Assembly: GCF_001590835.1 (NCBI RefSeq)
Contig: NZ_LTAQ01000069.1
Span: 151,158 to 215,157 of the forward strand
Reading direction: 5' to 3'
DNA: 64,000 bases
From: Bacillus gaemokensis
GTDB lineage: Bacteria > Bacillota > Bacilli > Bacillales > Bacillaceae_G
A program made the position numbers and the translations under genes. The notes below the pieces were generated by a model. The model saw only the letters and a list, made by a program, of their open reading frames with translations, ran no database searches and had not been told where the DNA came from. Shown one piece after another: positions 52,624-61,484 of this stretch (position 1 is the stretch's first letter; each line of letters begins with the position of its first letter).

Positions 52624-53397
52624 ATGTTATGGATTGGATTAGGTAGTATGTTCATAAGTATTGTCTTTATTTGTCTTTTCATGATGTATAGAGAAGCGAT
52701 GCGTGATACACTAATGGAACACTCTTTGTCGTTTGGAGATTTTCCAGCAAGCTTCAAAAAGGTTAGGATCTTTTTTATTTCCGATATTCATAGGAGAAGC
52801 GTTTCGCGTTCTTTAATTGAAAAGGTAAAAGGAAAGGCTGACCTCGTTATTATTGGTGGTGATCTAGCAGAAAAAGGTGTATCGTTATCACAAATCGCTA
52901 GTAATATTCAAATATTAAATGAAATTGCTCCTGTTTATTTTGTGTGGGGAAATAATGATTATGAAATCGAATACCATGAGTTAGACGCATTATTATTAGA
53001 ACATGGTGTGAAAGTTTTAGATAATACAAGGGCATTATTCGAGTCGGAGATAGGGGAGAAGCTTTGTTTGTTAGGGGTGGATGATGTTGGATTAGGGCGA
53101 GATCGTTTAGATTTGGCACTAGCAGATTGCCAGGAACAAGGCTTTCGTATTTTAATTAGTCACAACCCTGCTATTGTAAACAAAATGTCTGGACAAGAAC
53201 AAATTTCTCTCGTATTAAGTGGCCATACACATGGAGGTCAAATTCGTTTATTTCATTCTAAAAAGTATTTAAAAGGTGGCGTATATAAGTATCTAGATAT
53301 GACTTTGTTTGTGAGTAACGGATATGGAACGACATTTATACCACTACGCTTTCGAGCGCCAGCTCAAACGCACTTGATTACTTTACGAGGGAAATAA
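52624..53397 (+). CDS. ypbG: YpbG-like membrane-anchored metallophosphoesterase
   Basis: This 257-residue protein has an N-terminal membrane helix (residues 2-22) and a calcineurin-like phosphoesterase domain with ISDIHRR, IIGGDLAEKG, VWGNNDYE, LISHNP and LSGHTHGGQIRL, the two-metal motifs in order. The substrate is unknown; relatives act on nucleotides or lipid-linked phosphates. The ATG is at 52624, in the same orientation as ypbE, 115 bp downstream. Confidence 0.9.
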   Translation: MLWIGLGSMFISIVFICLFMMYREAMRDTLMEHSLSFGDFPASFKKVRIFFISDIHRRSVSRSLIEKVKGKADLVIIGGDLAEKGVSLSQIASNIQILNEIAPVYFVWGNNDYEIEYHELDALLLEHGVKVLDNTRALFESEIGEKLCLLGVDDVGLGRDRLDLALADCQEQGFRILISHNPAIVNKMSGQEQISLVLSGHTHGGQIRLFHSKKYLKGGVYKYLDMTLFVSNGYGTTFIPLRFRAPAQTHLITLRGK

Positions 53398-53429
53398 TAA
53401 GAGATATTTAGCTTAAAGGTGGGGAAAAT

Positions 53430-54329
53430 ATGCCAACTTTAAAAGGAAAATATAATATAAAAGCAGTCTCGAACATGCTTGGAATTCAGCCAGGTACACT
53501 TAGAGCTTGGGAGAGACGATATCATATTATTGCCCCAAAACGCAATGATGTTGGGCATCGTTTATATACAGAAGAGCATATTAAAATCTTAAAATGGTTA
53601 ACAACTAAAGTGAATGAAGGCTTTACAATTGGTCAGGCAGTGCAATTATTAGAGGAAAATCGATTGCAAAATCACAATTTACTAGAAGTCGCATACAATA
53701 AAGAAATACTTTTAGTAGACGATATCCTCCGCTCTTTGTTAAAATTTGATGAAATACAAGCCTATGCATTATTAAATGAAGCTTTTGCTATTTATTCAAC
53801 TGAAAAAGTTATCACTCATACATTTGTTCAAATCATGAATCAATTAGAGGTTATGAGGAGAAATAATGAGATTACAACGGTACAGGAGCGATATATAGAA
53901 TCATTTTTATGCTCACGCATTGGAATGATTTATCATAGTACAAATGCTCAGCCGTCGTCACCTAAAGCTTTGTCTTTATGTGCACCAGGGGAAATGAGTA
54001 CATTGCATCTCTTTGTTTTAACAACATATTTACGCCTAAAGGGTTACCGAGCAATGTATCTTGGGACAGGCATAGGAGAAGAGGAGCTCAATTCAGTCCT
54101 AACACATTTGACACCTAAATATGTATTTGTTTCTTGTTCGCAAGAGCGATATTTTAAAAGTACAATAAAATTGGTTCGTAAGCTACAAAATGAGAATCCT
54201 GATCTCTATATAGGCCTTGTTGGATTTATAAATCAGTTTGTTTCAGATGCAGAGCGAACTGGACTTCAGAATGTATTTATAGGTGGTACAAAAGAAGAGT
54301 GGGATGAATGGATAAAAATGTCAGAATAG
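53430..54329 (+). CDS. MerR-type regulator with a degenerate B12-binding-like domain
   Basis: This 299-residue protein has an N-terminal MerR helix-turn-helix (YNIKAVSNMLGIQPGTLRAWERRYHI in two helices, then GHRLYTEEHIKILKW). A helical linker and a C-terminal Rossmann-like domain resembling the cobalamin-binding domain of CarH-type regulators follow. In CarH-like proteins a His in the first loop is the lower cobalt ligand; here the matching region APGEMSTLHLFV has its only His displaced, so B12 binding is doubtful. The ATG follows AAGGTGGGG. The target genes are unknown. Confidence 0.85.
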   Translation: MPTLKGKYNIKAVSNMLGIQPGTLRAWERRYHIIAPKRNDVGHRLYTEEHIKILKWLTTKVNEGFTIGQAVQLLEENRLQNHNLLEVAYNKEILLVDDILRSLLKFDEIQAYALLNEAFAIYSTEKVITHTFVQIMNQLEVMRRNNEITTVQERYIESFLCSRIGMIYHSTNAQPSSPKALSLCAPGEMSTLHLFVLTTYLRLKGYRAMYLGTGIGEEELNSVLTHLTPKYVFVSCSQERYFKSTIKLVRKLQNENPDLYIGLVGFINQFVSDAERTGLQNVFIGGTKEEWDEWIKMSE

Positions 54330-54406
54330 TTGTTCGAAAAGAACCATCTATTTTCTATTTCATATAATAAAAATTAGATTCAACGGTTATGTAGGGAGGT
54401 TATAAG

Positions 54407-55009
54407 ATGAGGCTGGAACGTTTAAATTATAATAAAATAAAGATTTTCCTAACATTTGATGATTTGTCTGAACGAGGGTTGACAAAGGAAGATTTATGGA
54501 AAAATGCGCCAAAAGTACAACAGTTATTTCGTGATATGATGCAAGAAGCGAATAAAGAACTTGGATTTGAAGCAGATGGTCCAATTGCAGTTGAAGTATT
54601 CTCTTTGCAAGCACAAGGGATGGTTGTAATTGTAACAAAAGAGAACCAGGAAATGGATACAGAAGATGAATTTCGTGATGAATTTATTGAGATGCAAGTA
54701 ACTCTAGATGAGAGTGAACATATATTATATGAATTTGCTACATTGGAAGATGTAATTAATTTGGCGAATCGTTTGTATAACCTAGGTGTAACCGGAGGGA
54801 AACTTTATACATGGGATGGGCGTTTTTATCTTTGGATGGAAGACGAAACACCTTTATTGAAGTCGGATATTATTGCTATCTTAGCGGAATACGGTAATTC
54901 TTCTACAGCAACAATCTATCGCGTTATGGAATATGGAAAGGAATTAATGGATTTTCAAGCAATTCAACAAATATATCATTATTTCGTTTTAAAGCAAAGC
55001 CTCAGCTAA
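54407..55009 (+). CDS. mecB: MecB, MecA-family ClpC adaptor (YpbH)
   Basis: This 200-residue adaptor has the family N-terminal domain (MRLERLNYNKIKIFLTFDDL, target recognition), an acidic linker around 95-110 and a C-terminal domain that binds ClpC (EFATLEDVINLANRLYN, GKLYTWDGRFYLWM). MecA paralogues deliver substrates to ClpCP for degradation. The context, upstream of gudB in the ypb cluster, matches B. subtilis ypbH (mecB) rather than mecA. The start follows GGGAGG. Confidence 0.92.
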   Translation: MRLERLNYNKIKIFLTFDDLSERGLTKEDLWKNAPKVQQLFRDMMQEANKELGFEADGPIAVEVFSLQAQGMVVIVTKENQEMDTEDEFRDEFIEMQVTLDESEHILYEFATLEDVINLANRLYNLGVTGGKLYTWDGRFYLWMEDETPLLKSDIIAILAEYGNSSTATIYRVMEYGKELMDFQAIQQIYHYFVLKQSLS

Positions 55010-55031
55010 TATAAAATAGCTTGAGGTTTTG
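55000..55031 (+). terminator. Terminator after mecB
   Basis: CCTCAGCT ... AGCTTGAGG followed by TTTTG overlaps the stop codon. Confidence 0.7.
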
Positions 55032-55128
55032 TTTGTATTTAGTCCTATTGAAACGGTAAAAGGACAGTGTGAAATAAAAAACATTTAAATATTTAAGTAT
55101 TTTACTTTTCTAAAAGTAATAAAAGGAC

Positions 55129-55190
55129 TATAATAATAGTGAAAACGCTTGCAAATAAGAATAATTTGTATATATTTGTTAGCGTTTTCT
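55129..55190 (+). promoter_or_regulatory. gudB promoter with two CcpA cre sites
   Basis: A TATAAT -10 lies at 55129-55134. TGAAAACGCTTGCA (55140-55153) and TGTTAGCGTTTTCT (55177-55190) each match the cre consensus TGWNANCGNTNWCA in 13 of 14 positions. The first sits on the likely transcription start, the second 37 bp downstream, a layout that predicts repression by CcpA. Confidence 0.75.
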
Positions 55191-55269
55191 ATTGCATTCC
55201 AAATTTAACGGTGTATACTAGGCAATGAAGGTTTACTAAACAAGTGAAATTACAGGGGGTTTACTTACT

Positions 55270-56553
55270 ATGGTAGCCGAAAAGGGAGCTCAAACACAAA
55301 CACAACAAAGGGAACAACACTTTGAACTGTTGAATTCAACGCAAATTGTTATTAACGAAGCCCTAGAAAAATTGGGTTATCCAAACGAAGTATATGAATT
55401 ACTTAAAGAACCAATTCGTATGATGACAGTGAAAATTCCAGTTCGTATGGATGACGGGACTGTTAAAATATTTACAGGATATCGCGCACAACACAATGAT
55501 GCTGTTGGTCCAACGAAAGGTGGAATTCGCTTCCATCCGAATGTAACAGAAAACGAAGTGAAAGCACTTTCTATTTGGATGAGTTTGAAATGTGGTATTG
55601 TTGATTTACCTTATGGTGGAGGTAAAGGTGGTATCATTTGTGATCCGCGTGAAATGTCTTTCCGTGAATTAGAAAGATTAAGCCGTGGATATGTACGAGC
55701 AATTAGCCAAATTGTTGGTCCAACAAAAGATATTCCTGCTCCAGACGTATTTACAAACTCACAAATTATGGCATGGATGATGGATGAATATAGCCGCATC
55801 GATGAATTTAATTCACCTGGATTCATTACAGGAAAACCACTTGTATTAGGTGGATCCCATGGGCGTGAAACAGCGACTGCGAAAGGTGTAACAATCTGTA
55901 TTCGCGAAGCTGCAAAAAAACGTGGAATTGACATTAAAGGGGCACGTGTTGTTGTCCAAGGATTTGGTAATGCTGGAAGTTTCTTAGCTAAATTTATGCA
56001 CGATGCTGGTGCAAAAGTAATTGCAATTTCTGATGCTTATGGTGCATTGCATGATCCAAATGGATTAGATATTGATTACTTACTCGATCGTCGTGATAGT
56101 TTTGGTACAGTAACAAAATTATTTAACAATACAATTTCAAACAAAGAATTGTTAGAACTTGATTGTGATATTTTAGTTCCAGCTGCAATTGAGAACCAAA
56201 TTACAGAAGAAAATGCTGCTAATATTAAAGCAAAAATTGTTGTAGAAGCAGCAAATGGACCGACTACATTAGAGGCAACAAAAATCTTAACAGATCGTGG
56301 TATTCTACTTGTTCCAGATGTATTAGCAAGTGCAGGTGGGGTTACAGTATCTTATTTTGAGTGGGTACAAAATAACCAAGGTTACTATTGGTCAGAAGAA
56401 GAAGTAGAACAACGTTTAGAAAAAGTAATGGTAAGATCATTTGATTCTATTTATGAAACATCACAAGTTCGTAAAGTTAATATGCGTCTAGCTGCATATA
56501 TGGTTGGCGTACGTAAAATGGCAGAAGCTAGCCGATTCAGAGGCTGGGTATAA
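55270..56553 (+). CDS. gudB: GudB, NAD-dependent glutamate dehydrogenase
   Basis: This 427-residue hexameric-type enzyme oxidises glutamate to 2-oxoglutarate and ammonia. It shows the catalytic-lysine region VDLPYGGGKGGI, TKDIPAPDVFTNSQIM, the Rossmann motif VVQGFGNAGSFLA, ILVPAAIENQIT and EAANGPTT. The frame is intact: it has no small in-frame duplication in NEVKALSIW, where a laboratory B. subtilis gudB carries a repeat that inactivates it. The ATG follows ACAGGGGG, ten bases upstream. Catabolite control is suggested by the cre sites. It ends at a strong terminator. Confidence 0.95.
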   Translation: MVAEKGAQTQTQQREQHFELLNSTQIVINEALEKLGYPNEVYELLKEPIRMMTVKIPVRMDDGTVKIFTGYRAQHNDAVGPTKGGIRFHPNVTENEVKALSIWMSLKCGIVDLPYGGGKGGIICDPREMSFRELERLSRGYVRAISQIVGPTKDIPAPDVFTNSQIMAWMMDEYSRIDEFNSPGFITGKPLVLGGSHGRETATAKGVTICIREAAKKRGIDIKGARVVVQGFGNAGSFLAKFMHDAGAKVIAISDAYGALHDPNGLDIDYLLDRRDSFGTVTKLFNNTISNKELLELDCDILVPAAIENQITEENAANIKAKIVVEAANGPTTLEATKILTDRGILLVPDVLASAGGVTVSYFEWVQNNQGYYWSEEEVEQRLEKVMVRSFDSIYETSQVRKVNMRLAAYMVGVRKMAEASRFRGWV

Positions 56554-56572
56554 TAGAACGAAAAGTTCAGAG

Positions 56573-56611
56573 AAAACGTGGTTTCCTTGAAAGGAAGCCA
56601 CGTTTTTTTTA
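56573..56611 (+). terminator. Terminator of gudB
   Basis: AAAACGTGGTTTCCTT ... AAGGAAGCCACGTTTTTTT, a stem of about 15 bp with a T-run. Confidence 0.92.
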
Positions 56612-56655
56612 TTGAAGTACATAATGATACGTTATAGAGAAGGAGGTGAGGAGAG

Positions 56656-56877
56656 TTGAAAGTAAGTAAGGATGAGAGAAGGCGAGTAGATGAATTAGAA
56701 AAGAGGATTGCAAATTTAGAAAAACAAACACTTCAAACAAAATCGTCTGAAAATATAGGATTGATCCGAATGTTTGGAGAAGGGATTATGTCTCTTGTAT
56801 TTGGAATTTTGATTGTAGGACCTGTAATTGCGATTGTTTATGCGTTGGTGGTATTGTTTTTTAGTTTGGTTGAATAA
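56656..56877 (+). CDS. Small coiled-coil membrane protein
   Basis: This 73-residue product has an N-terminal coiled coil of about 25 residues (DERRRVDELEKRIANLEK) and a C-terminal membrane helix (about 48-70, LVFGILIVGPVIAIVYALVV). The start is a TTG after AAGGAGGTGAGG. It is unrelated to its neighbours in sequence and of unknown function. Confidence 0.65.
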   Translation: MKVSKDERRRVDELEKRIANLEKQTLQTKSSENIGLIRMFGEGIMSLVFGILIVGPVIAIVYALVVLFFSLVE

Positions 56878-56987
56878 CTGTAGAAAAAAAGGATATAAAA
56901 AACAAAAGAACACTTGTTCTATGCGAACGTTTGTGCTATACTCTCTTTAGATAAACAAAACGGAAACAAGATAAGGGGAGATTAGTA

Positions 56988-57221
56988 ATGAAAATGACAG
57001 CAGACCAAAGGTTTATGATGACAGCAGATGTTATGGAACGAGTAGAAGTTTTACGAAATAAAAAGGGTAAGCGTCTATCCCTATTGCAATCAGTGAACAA
57101 ATTTTTCGGTTTAGATACAAAAGAAGATTGTGTTTGGTTTTATGGGTTTTATGGTACGGCTGCAAGTATTTTATTATTTATGATGCTTACTTCGAACATT
57201 TTTGATTTCCTCTTTGCGTAA
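56988..57221 (+). CDS. Small single-helix membrane protein
   Basis: This 77-residue product has an amphipathic N-terminal half (TADQRFMMTADVMERVEVLRN), a basic segment (KKGKRLSLLQ) and a membrane helix near residues 52-75. The ATG follows AAGGGGAG. It is 111 bp after the coiled-coil gene. No family is recognised. Confidence 0.65.
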   Translation: MKMTADQRFMMTADVMERVEVLRNKKGKRLSLLQSVNKFFGLDTKEDCVWFYGFYGTAASILLFMMLTSNIFDFLFA

Positions 57222-57299
57222 GAAATATGCAATATGAACATTGAGGTTGAATACATATATATGGAAGAAAGGTCATTTTCTTGAGCGGAGTTGATAGAA

Positions 57300-57830
57300 A
57301 TGGTGATGTTCCCTATAGAGCGAAATTATATTGGGTACGGAAGCTCACGACCAGGAATCCCTCTTTCAAAGGTGAGATTCATTGTAAGCCATGATACGGG
57401 GAACCCTGGTAGCAATGCGATAGGAAATCGAGATTACTTTGAGGAAATACAGCCGAAAGCATCGGCACATACTTTCATAGATGATAAGACAATATTGGAA
57501 ATTATTCCGATAAATGAAGTAGCCTATCATGTAAGATATAATGTACCGACGGATAATGATTTATATGGTTATGATGCAAATAAAGCAGCTATCGGTGTTG
57601 AACTTTGCTATGGTGGAGAGGTTAATTTTTGGGATGCATATACCCGTTTTACATGGTATCACGCTTATTTATGCCAAAATTTCGGCTTAAATCCTAAAAC
57701 GGATATTGTTTCGCACAAAACGCTGGATCCTTCTCGAAAGATTGATCCAGAAAATGTATTAGGCCAACAAGGAATTAGATTCAGGCAATTTTTAGCAGAT
57801 GTCTATCGAATGTACGTATCGTTTAGATGA
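57300..57830 (+). CDS. N-acetylmuramoyl-L-alanine amidase (Amidase_2 family)
   Basis: This 176-residue zinc amidase cuts between muramic acid and the peptide stem. Zinc ligands are in FIVSHDTGNP (first His) and VSHKTLDPSRKIDP (second His and the following Asp-type position), with HTFIDDKTILEIIP and GVELCYGG between. There is no signal peptide and no wall-binding domain, so it resembles phage or mother-cell enzymes such as PlyL-type catalytic domains. The ATG at 57300 is chosen over a TTG three codons earlier because GGAG lies about nine bases upstream. It is a lone gene with its own terminator. Confidence 0.88.
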   Translation: MVMFPIERNYIGYGSSRPGIPLSKVRFIVSHDTGNPGSNAIGNRDYFEEIQPKASAHTFIDDKTILEIIPINEVAYHVRYNVPTDNDLYGYDANKAAIGVELCYGGEVNFWDAYTRFTWYHAYLCQNFGLNPKTDIVSHKTLDPSRKIDPENVLGQQGIRFRQFLADVYRMYVSFR

Positions 57831-57866
57831 CAAATATATGAAAAATGAATACAATGAAGATAGGTG

Positions 57867-57893
57867 CCTACTGCTGAAAGTAGGTTTTTTCTT
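57867..57893 (+). terminator. Terminator after the amidase gene
   Basis: CCTACT-gctgaa-AGTAGG followed by TTTTTTC. Confidence 0.8.
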
Positions 57894-57942
57894 GTTTTAT
57901 AATAAATAGCGATTGAGGCAGAAGACTAGGAGTGAACCGAGT

Positions 57943-58926
57943 ATGCAAAAAGAAATAGCTATTATAATCGGGGGAGGCCCATGTGGATTAGCGGCAGCGA
58001 TTTCACTACAACAATCAGGAATAAATCCGCTAGTAATTGAAAAAGGGAATATTGTGAATGCGATTTATCATTATCCAACCCATCAAACATTCTTTTCTTC
58101 TAGTGAAAAGTTAGAAATTGGTGACGTTGCTTTTATTACAGAAAATCGTAAACCGGTTCGTAATCAAGCGTTGGCGTATTATCGTGAGGTGGTAAAACGT
58201 AAAGATGTGCGCGTAAATGCATTTGAACGTGTAGAACAAGTTCAAAAAGATGGAGATTTCTTTAGAGTCAATACAAAGAAATGTGACGGGAGTGAAGAAA
58301 CGTACATTTCAAAGTATATTGTGGTGGCAACGGGATATTATGATAATCCAAACTATATGAACGTTCCTGGAGAGGACTTAGAGAAAGTATCACACTATTT
58401 CAAAGAAGCCCATCCGTATTTTGATCAAGATGTAGTTGTAATAGGTGGGAAAAACTCAAGTGTAGATGCTGCACTAGAACTTGTAAAAGCTGGTGCGCGC
58501 GTAACAGTATTATATCGCGGAGGTGAATATTCACAGAGTATTAAACCGTGGATTTTACCTGAATTTGAAGCGTTAGTACGAAACGGTACGATTCAAATGC
58601 ATTTTCACGCTCATGTAAGAGAAATTACTGAGCATACACTTACGTATACAGCTGGAGAGAACGTATTTACGATTCAAAATGATTTTGTGTTTGCGATGAC
58701 AGGATACCATCCTGATCATAGTTTCTTAACGAAAATGGGAGTAGAGATTGATAAAGAAACAGGACGTCCCGTGTATACAGAAGAAACGATGGAAACAAAT
58801 GTTGAGAATATTTTTATTGCTGGTGTTATTGCAGCTGGAAATAATGCGAATGAAATATTTATTGAAAACGGAAGGTTTCATGGTGGAGTAATTACACAAA
58901 CAATTGCAGTACGAGAACAAAAATAA
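57943..58926 (+). CDS. ypdA: YpdA, bacillithiol disulfide reductase
   Basis: This 327-residue FAD/NADPH pyridine-nucleotide-disulfide-like oxidoreductase has FAD-binding IIGGGPCGLAAAISL with the conserved Cys14, the NADPH-binding VVVIGGKNSSVDAALEL in the middle, and the C-terminal FIAGVIAAGNNANEIFIENGR. YpdA (Bdr) reduces oxidised bacillithiol. The start at 57943 follows TAGGAG; the longer frame lacks a site. It follows gudB in B. subtilis as well. Confidence 0.92.
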   Translation: MQKEIAIIIGGGPCGLAAAISLQQSGINPLVIEKGNIVNAIYHYPTHQTFFSSSEKLEIGDVAFITENRKPVRNQALAYYREVVKRKDVRVNAFERVEQVQKDGDFFRVNTKKCDGSEETYISKYIVVATGYYDNPNYMNVPGEDLEKVSHYFKEAHPYFDQDVVVIGGKNSSVDAALELVKAGARVTVLYRGGEYSQSIKPWILPEFEALVRNGTIQMHFHAHVREITEHTLTYTAGENVFTIQNDFVFAMTGYHPDHSFLTKMGVEIDKETGRPVYTEETMETNVENIFIAGVIAAGNNANEIFIENGRFHGGVITQTIAVREQK

Positions 58927-58950
58927 GCTGTCGAATTTCGACAGCTTATT
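58922..58950. terminator. Bidirectional terminator between ypdA and ansA
   Basis: AATAAGCTGTCGAA and TTCGACAGCTTATT are exact 14-bp arms around a single base, with T-runs on both sides. Confidence 0.88.
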
Positions 58951-58952
58951 TT

Positions 58953-59927
58953 TTAATCGTGCATAAACATTTGTTGGAGTTTTTTCGGAGAATGGTCACC
59001 TTCTAAAGCGACAAGTAATTTAATACGAGCCTTTTGGGCATTTAGACCATAAGTGAAAACAACGCCCATATCTTTTAATTGTTTTCCGCCGCCCTCATAG
59101 GAATATACATCCTGAACAATGCCGTTAAAGCAGCGAGAAACGAGAACAATTGGAATGCCCTTGTTTATTAAGCGTTGTAGACTAGGCAGTGTTCGTGGTG
59201 GTAAATTACCTTGTCCAAGTGCCTCGATTACAAGACCATCCACTGGAAGTGCTTCAATGGCAGATAATAATGTATCGTCCATACCAGCATATGCTTTTAA
59301 TACGACAACGTTTTTAGAAATTTGTCCAATTACGTATGTTTCGTGATGGACTAATGCGTGATGAAATACGACACCACGTTTTGTCACCATACCAATTGGT
59401 CCGTACTGCGGACTTTGGAATGTTGCGACATTACTTGTATGTGTTTTGGTTACATTTGTTGCACAGTGGATTTCGTCGTTTAAAACGACGAGAACACCCT
59501 TTCCTATCGCTTCATTGCTACTTGCAACTTTTACAGCAGACAAGAAGTTATATAAGCCATCTGCACCTAATTCATTGCTAGAACGCATTGCACCTGTTAC
59601 AACGATTGGAATGTTCGCTTGGACCGTTAAGTCTAGGAAATATGCAGTCTCTTCTAATGTATCAGTACCATGCGTGATAACAACGCCATGGATGTCTTCG
59701 TGTTTTACTCTTTCATCAATGATGACTTGTAATTGTAACATCTCACTTGGTGTCATATGAGGAGATGGAAGGTGGAAGACATCTTCCACAATTAAATCAA
59801 TATCGTCTTCTAAATCAGGAATGAATTTTAAAAGAGGATTCTGTTCCCCTGGTTGTACAACCCCAGTTTCTTTATCTTCCTCCATTGAAATTGTTCCACC
59901 AGTGTGTAAAACTAGGATTCTTTTCAA
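58953..59927 (-). CDS. ansA: AnsA, type I L-asparaginase
   Basis: This 324-residue cytosolic enzyme hydrolyses asparagine to aspartate and ammonia. It has the first threonine motif VLHTGGTISM near residues 5-14, the second VVITHGTDTLEETAYFL near 85-100, and VVTGAMRSSNELGADG. There is no signal peptide, in line with type I. The start is a TTG at 59927 eight bases after AAAGGGG. It is transcribed alone, convergent with ypdA. Confidence 0.93.
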   Translation of the reverse strand: MKRILVLHTGGTISMEEDKETGVVQPGEQNPLLKFIPDLEDDIDLIVEDVFHLPSPHMTPSEMLQLQVIIDERVKHEDIHGVVITHGTDTLEETAYFLDLTVQANIPIVVTGAMRSSNELGADGLYNFLSAVKVASSNEAIGKGVLVVLNDEIHCATNVTKTHTSNVATFQSPQYGPIGMVTKRGVVFHHALVHHETYVIGQISKNVVVLKAYAGMDDTLLSAIEALPVDGLVIEALGQGNLPPRTLPSLQRLINKGIPIVLVSRCFNGIVQDVYSYEGGGKQLKDMGVVFTYGLNAQKARIKLLVALEGDHSPKKLQQMFMHD

Positions 59928-60136
59928 TGCCTGTACCCCTTTCAAGTTGAAAAATACATTTAGAACATATCATGTTTTTAGCAGATTCGACAATGAAAAT
60001 GTATAAAAGTTTATATGAAAAATGACAATAAAGGAAGATGGCTAAAATGTTCTTTATAGGGATGAGCGAGAAATGGGGATTTTTTCTATCGCAAGCATTT
60101 GCATGAAAGGGAGAAAAATGAAGAGGGGTTAGTTTT

Positions 60137-60310
60137 TTGAAAATAATTGAGAGAGTGCTAATTCGCATCTTATTGATCCAATTTATTCTGCTTTGTATTG
60201 TTCAAATACTATTTATGCAAGAATCTATGGTGAGGTATGTGTCGAAAATCGTTTATTATGAAGGGGTTATCAGGGAAAAACCAACTGATACTTTACAAGT
60301 GAATAAGTAG
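60137..60310 (+). CDS. ypfB: YpfB-like small membrane protein (DUF5359)
   Basis: This 57-residue product begins at a TTG after GAGGGGTTAG. It has a basic start (KIIERVLIR), one hydrophobic helix (ILLIQFILLCIVQILF) and a hydrophilic end (YVSKIVYYEGVIREKPTDTLQVNK in two parts). It lies directly upstream of cmk, where B. subtilis has ypfB. The motor regulator gene ypfA, which precedes ypfB in B. subtilis, is not present here. Function is unknown. Confidence 0.75.
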   Translation: MKIIERVLIRILLIQFILLCIVQILFMQESMVRYVSKIVYYEGVIREKPTDTLQVNK

Positions 60311-60379
60311 TTTTCATTTTCTTCTAGAGGGGATTGTGCTACAATAATTGAGGATTTAATGGCGTGAACCAAAAAGGAG

Positions 60380-60404
60380 AAGCAGGGAGATGTACCTGCT
60401 TTTC
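60380..60404 (+). terminator. Hairpin with T-run in the cmk leader
   Basis: AAGCAGG-gagatgta-CCTGCTTTTC lies 35 bp before cmk. A TACAAT box upstream (about 60340) could start a short leader ending here, so either an attenuator or the ypfB terminator. Confidence 0.6.
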
Positions 60405-60439
60405 ATTTTGTTTTATAAGTGAAAAAATGAGGTGTTACA

Positions 60440-61117
60440 ATGGATAAAAGAATTTCAATTGCGATAGATGGTCCGGCGGCTGCTGGAAAAAGTACAGTAG
60501 CAAAAATTGTTGCAAAAGAGCTTTCTTATGTTTATATTGACACAGGTGCAATGTATCGTACTCTTACATACGCTGCTCTTGAACAAAACGTCGATATTGA
60601 AAATGAAGAAGAACTAATGGAAGTTTTGAAGAATGTACATATTGAGTTTCAACAAGGAGAAGATACACAACTTGTTTTTCTAAATGGTCAAGATGTATCT
60701 GATGCGATTCGTACACCGAACGTAACAAATCGCGTCTCCATTGTTGCGAAACATCGTCTTGTTCGTGAGGAAATGGTACGTCGTCAACAAGGTTTAGCTG
60801 AAAAGGGCGGAGTAGTAATGGATGGCCGCGATATCGGTACACATGTGTTACCGAATGCACAAGTGAAAATTTTTATGCTTGCTTCTGTTGATGAGAGGGC
60901 AGAACGAAGACATTTAGAAAATATGAATAAAGGCTTTTCTTCTAGTTTAGAGCAATTGAAAAAAGAGATTGCTCAGCGCGATAAGTTGGATTCAGAGCGC
61001 GAAGTTTCTCCACTAAAAAAAGCGGATGATGCATTAGAATTAGATACAACATCTTTATCAATTGAAGAAGTTGTCCAAAAAATTATGGGCATTGTTGCTG
61101 GAGCATTTGCGAAATAA
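60440..61117 (+). CDS. cmk: Cmk, cytidylate kinase
   Basis: This 225-residue nucleotide kinase phosphorylates CMP and dCMP with ATP. It has the P-loop [14 protein letters not shown] (residues 8-21), the CMP-binding [30 protein letters not shown] and the lid region [10 protein letters not shown]. Length is typical of Cmk (about 225). The ATG follows GAGGTG. The order cmk then ypfD is conserved in Bacillus and mirrors cmk-rpsA of other bacteria. Confidence 0.96.
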   Translation: MDKRISIAIDGPAAAGKSTVAKIVAKELSYVYIDTGAMYRTLTYAALEQNVDIENEEELMEVLKNVHIEFQQGEDTQLVFLNGQDVSDAIRTPNVTNRVSIVAKHRLVREEMVRRQQGLAEKGGVVMDGRDIGTHVLPNAQVKIFMLASVDERAERRHLENMNKGFSSSLEQLKKEIAQRDKLDSEREVSPLKKADDALELDTTSLSIEEVVQKIMGIVAGAFAK

Positions 61118-61119
61118 AA

Positions 61120-61149
61120 AAGAAAGGGGATATCCTCTTTCTTTTTTTA
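61120..61149 (+). terminator. Terminator of cmk
   Basis: AGAAAGGGGATATCCTCTTTCT stem followed by a T-run. Confidence 0.85.
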
Positions 61150-61150
61150 T

Positions 61151-61484
61151 TTTGGTATTACTTCTAAAAACATCAGTATAGTGGTGAATGATAAGACGCT
61201 TTTCTTGACAAATAAGTTAATTTGTAAGAAGTTAGTAAAAGAGGAGAGGAACTGTCAGAATATATTCGCTATTATATTTCAAAACATACTTTATTCAAGG
61301 AGATTTTGCTGTATACTATTTATATAGGCGTATATATCTTTCTATGAAGTGTATTGAAAAAAATGATATATGTATTGTAAGCGAGTATATGCTAAAAATC
61401 TCTTATAACATGCAAATGAAAGCATTTGTTTTCATTTCGTATATACATAAAAAAGCTTTGTCAATTCTGTAGGGAGGTATTTCC
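61151..61484 (+). promoter_or_regulatory. Leader and promoter region of the S1-like gene
   Basis: This 334-bp stretch holds no gene. A possible -10 TATACT lies at 61312-61317. AAATGAAA and TTTCATTT (61414-61437) form an 8-bp hairpin about 50 bases before the ATG, a possible site for autoregulation, as ribosomal S1 proteins often bind their own leader. The promoter call is tentative. Confidence 0.4.

Noticed and set aside
58929-58945. Two Spo0A-like boxes (TGTCGAA and TTCGACA) between ypdA and ansA
   Set aside because: They are the two arms of a terminator hairpin between convergent genes, not upstream of any promoter.
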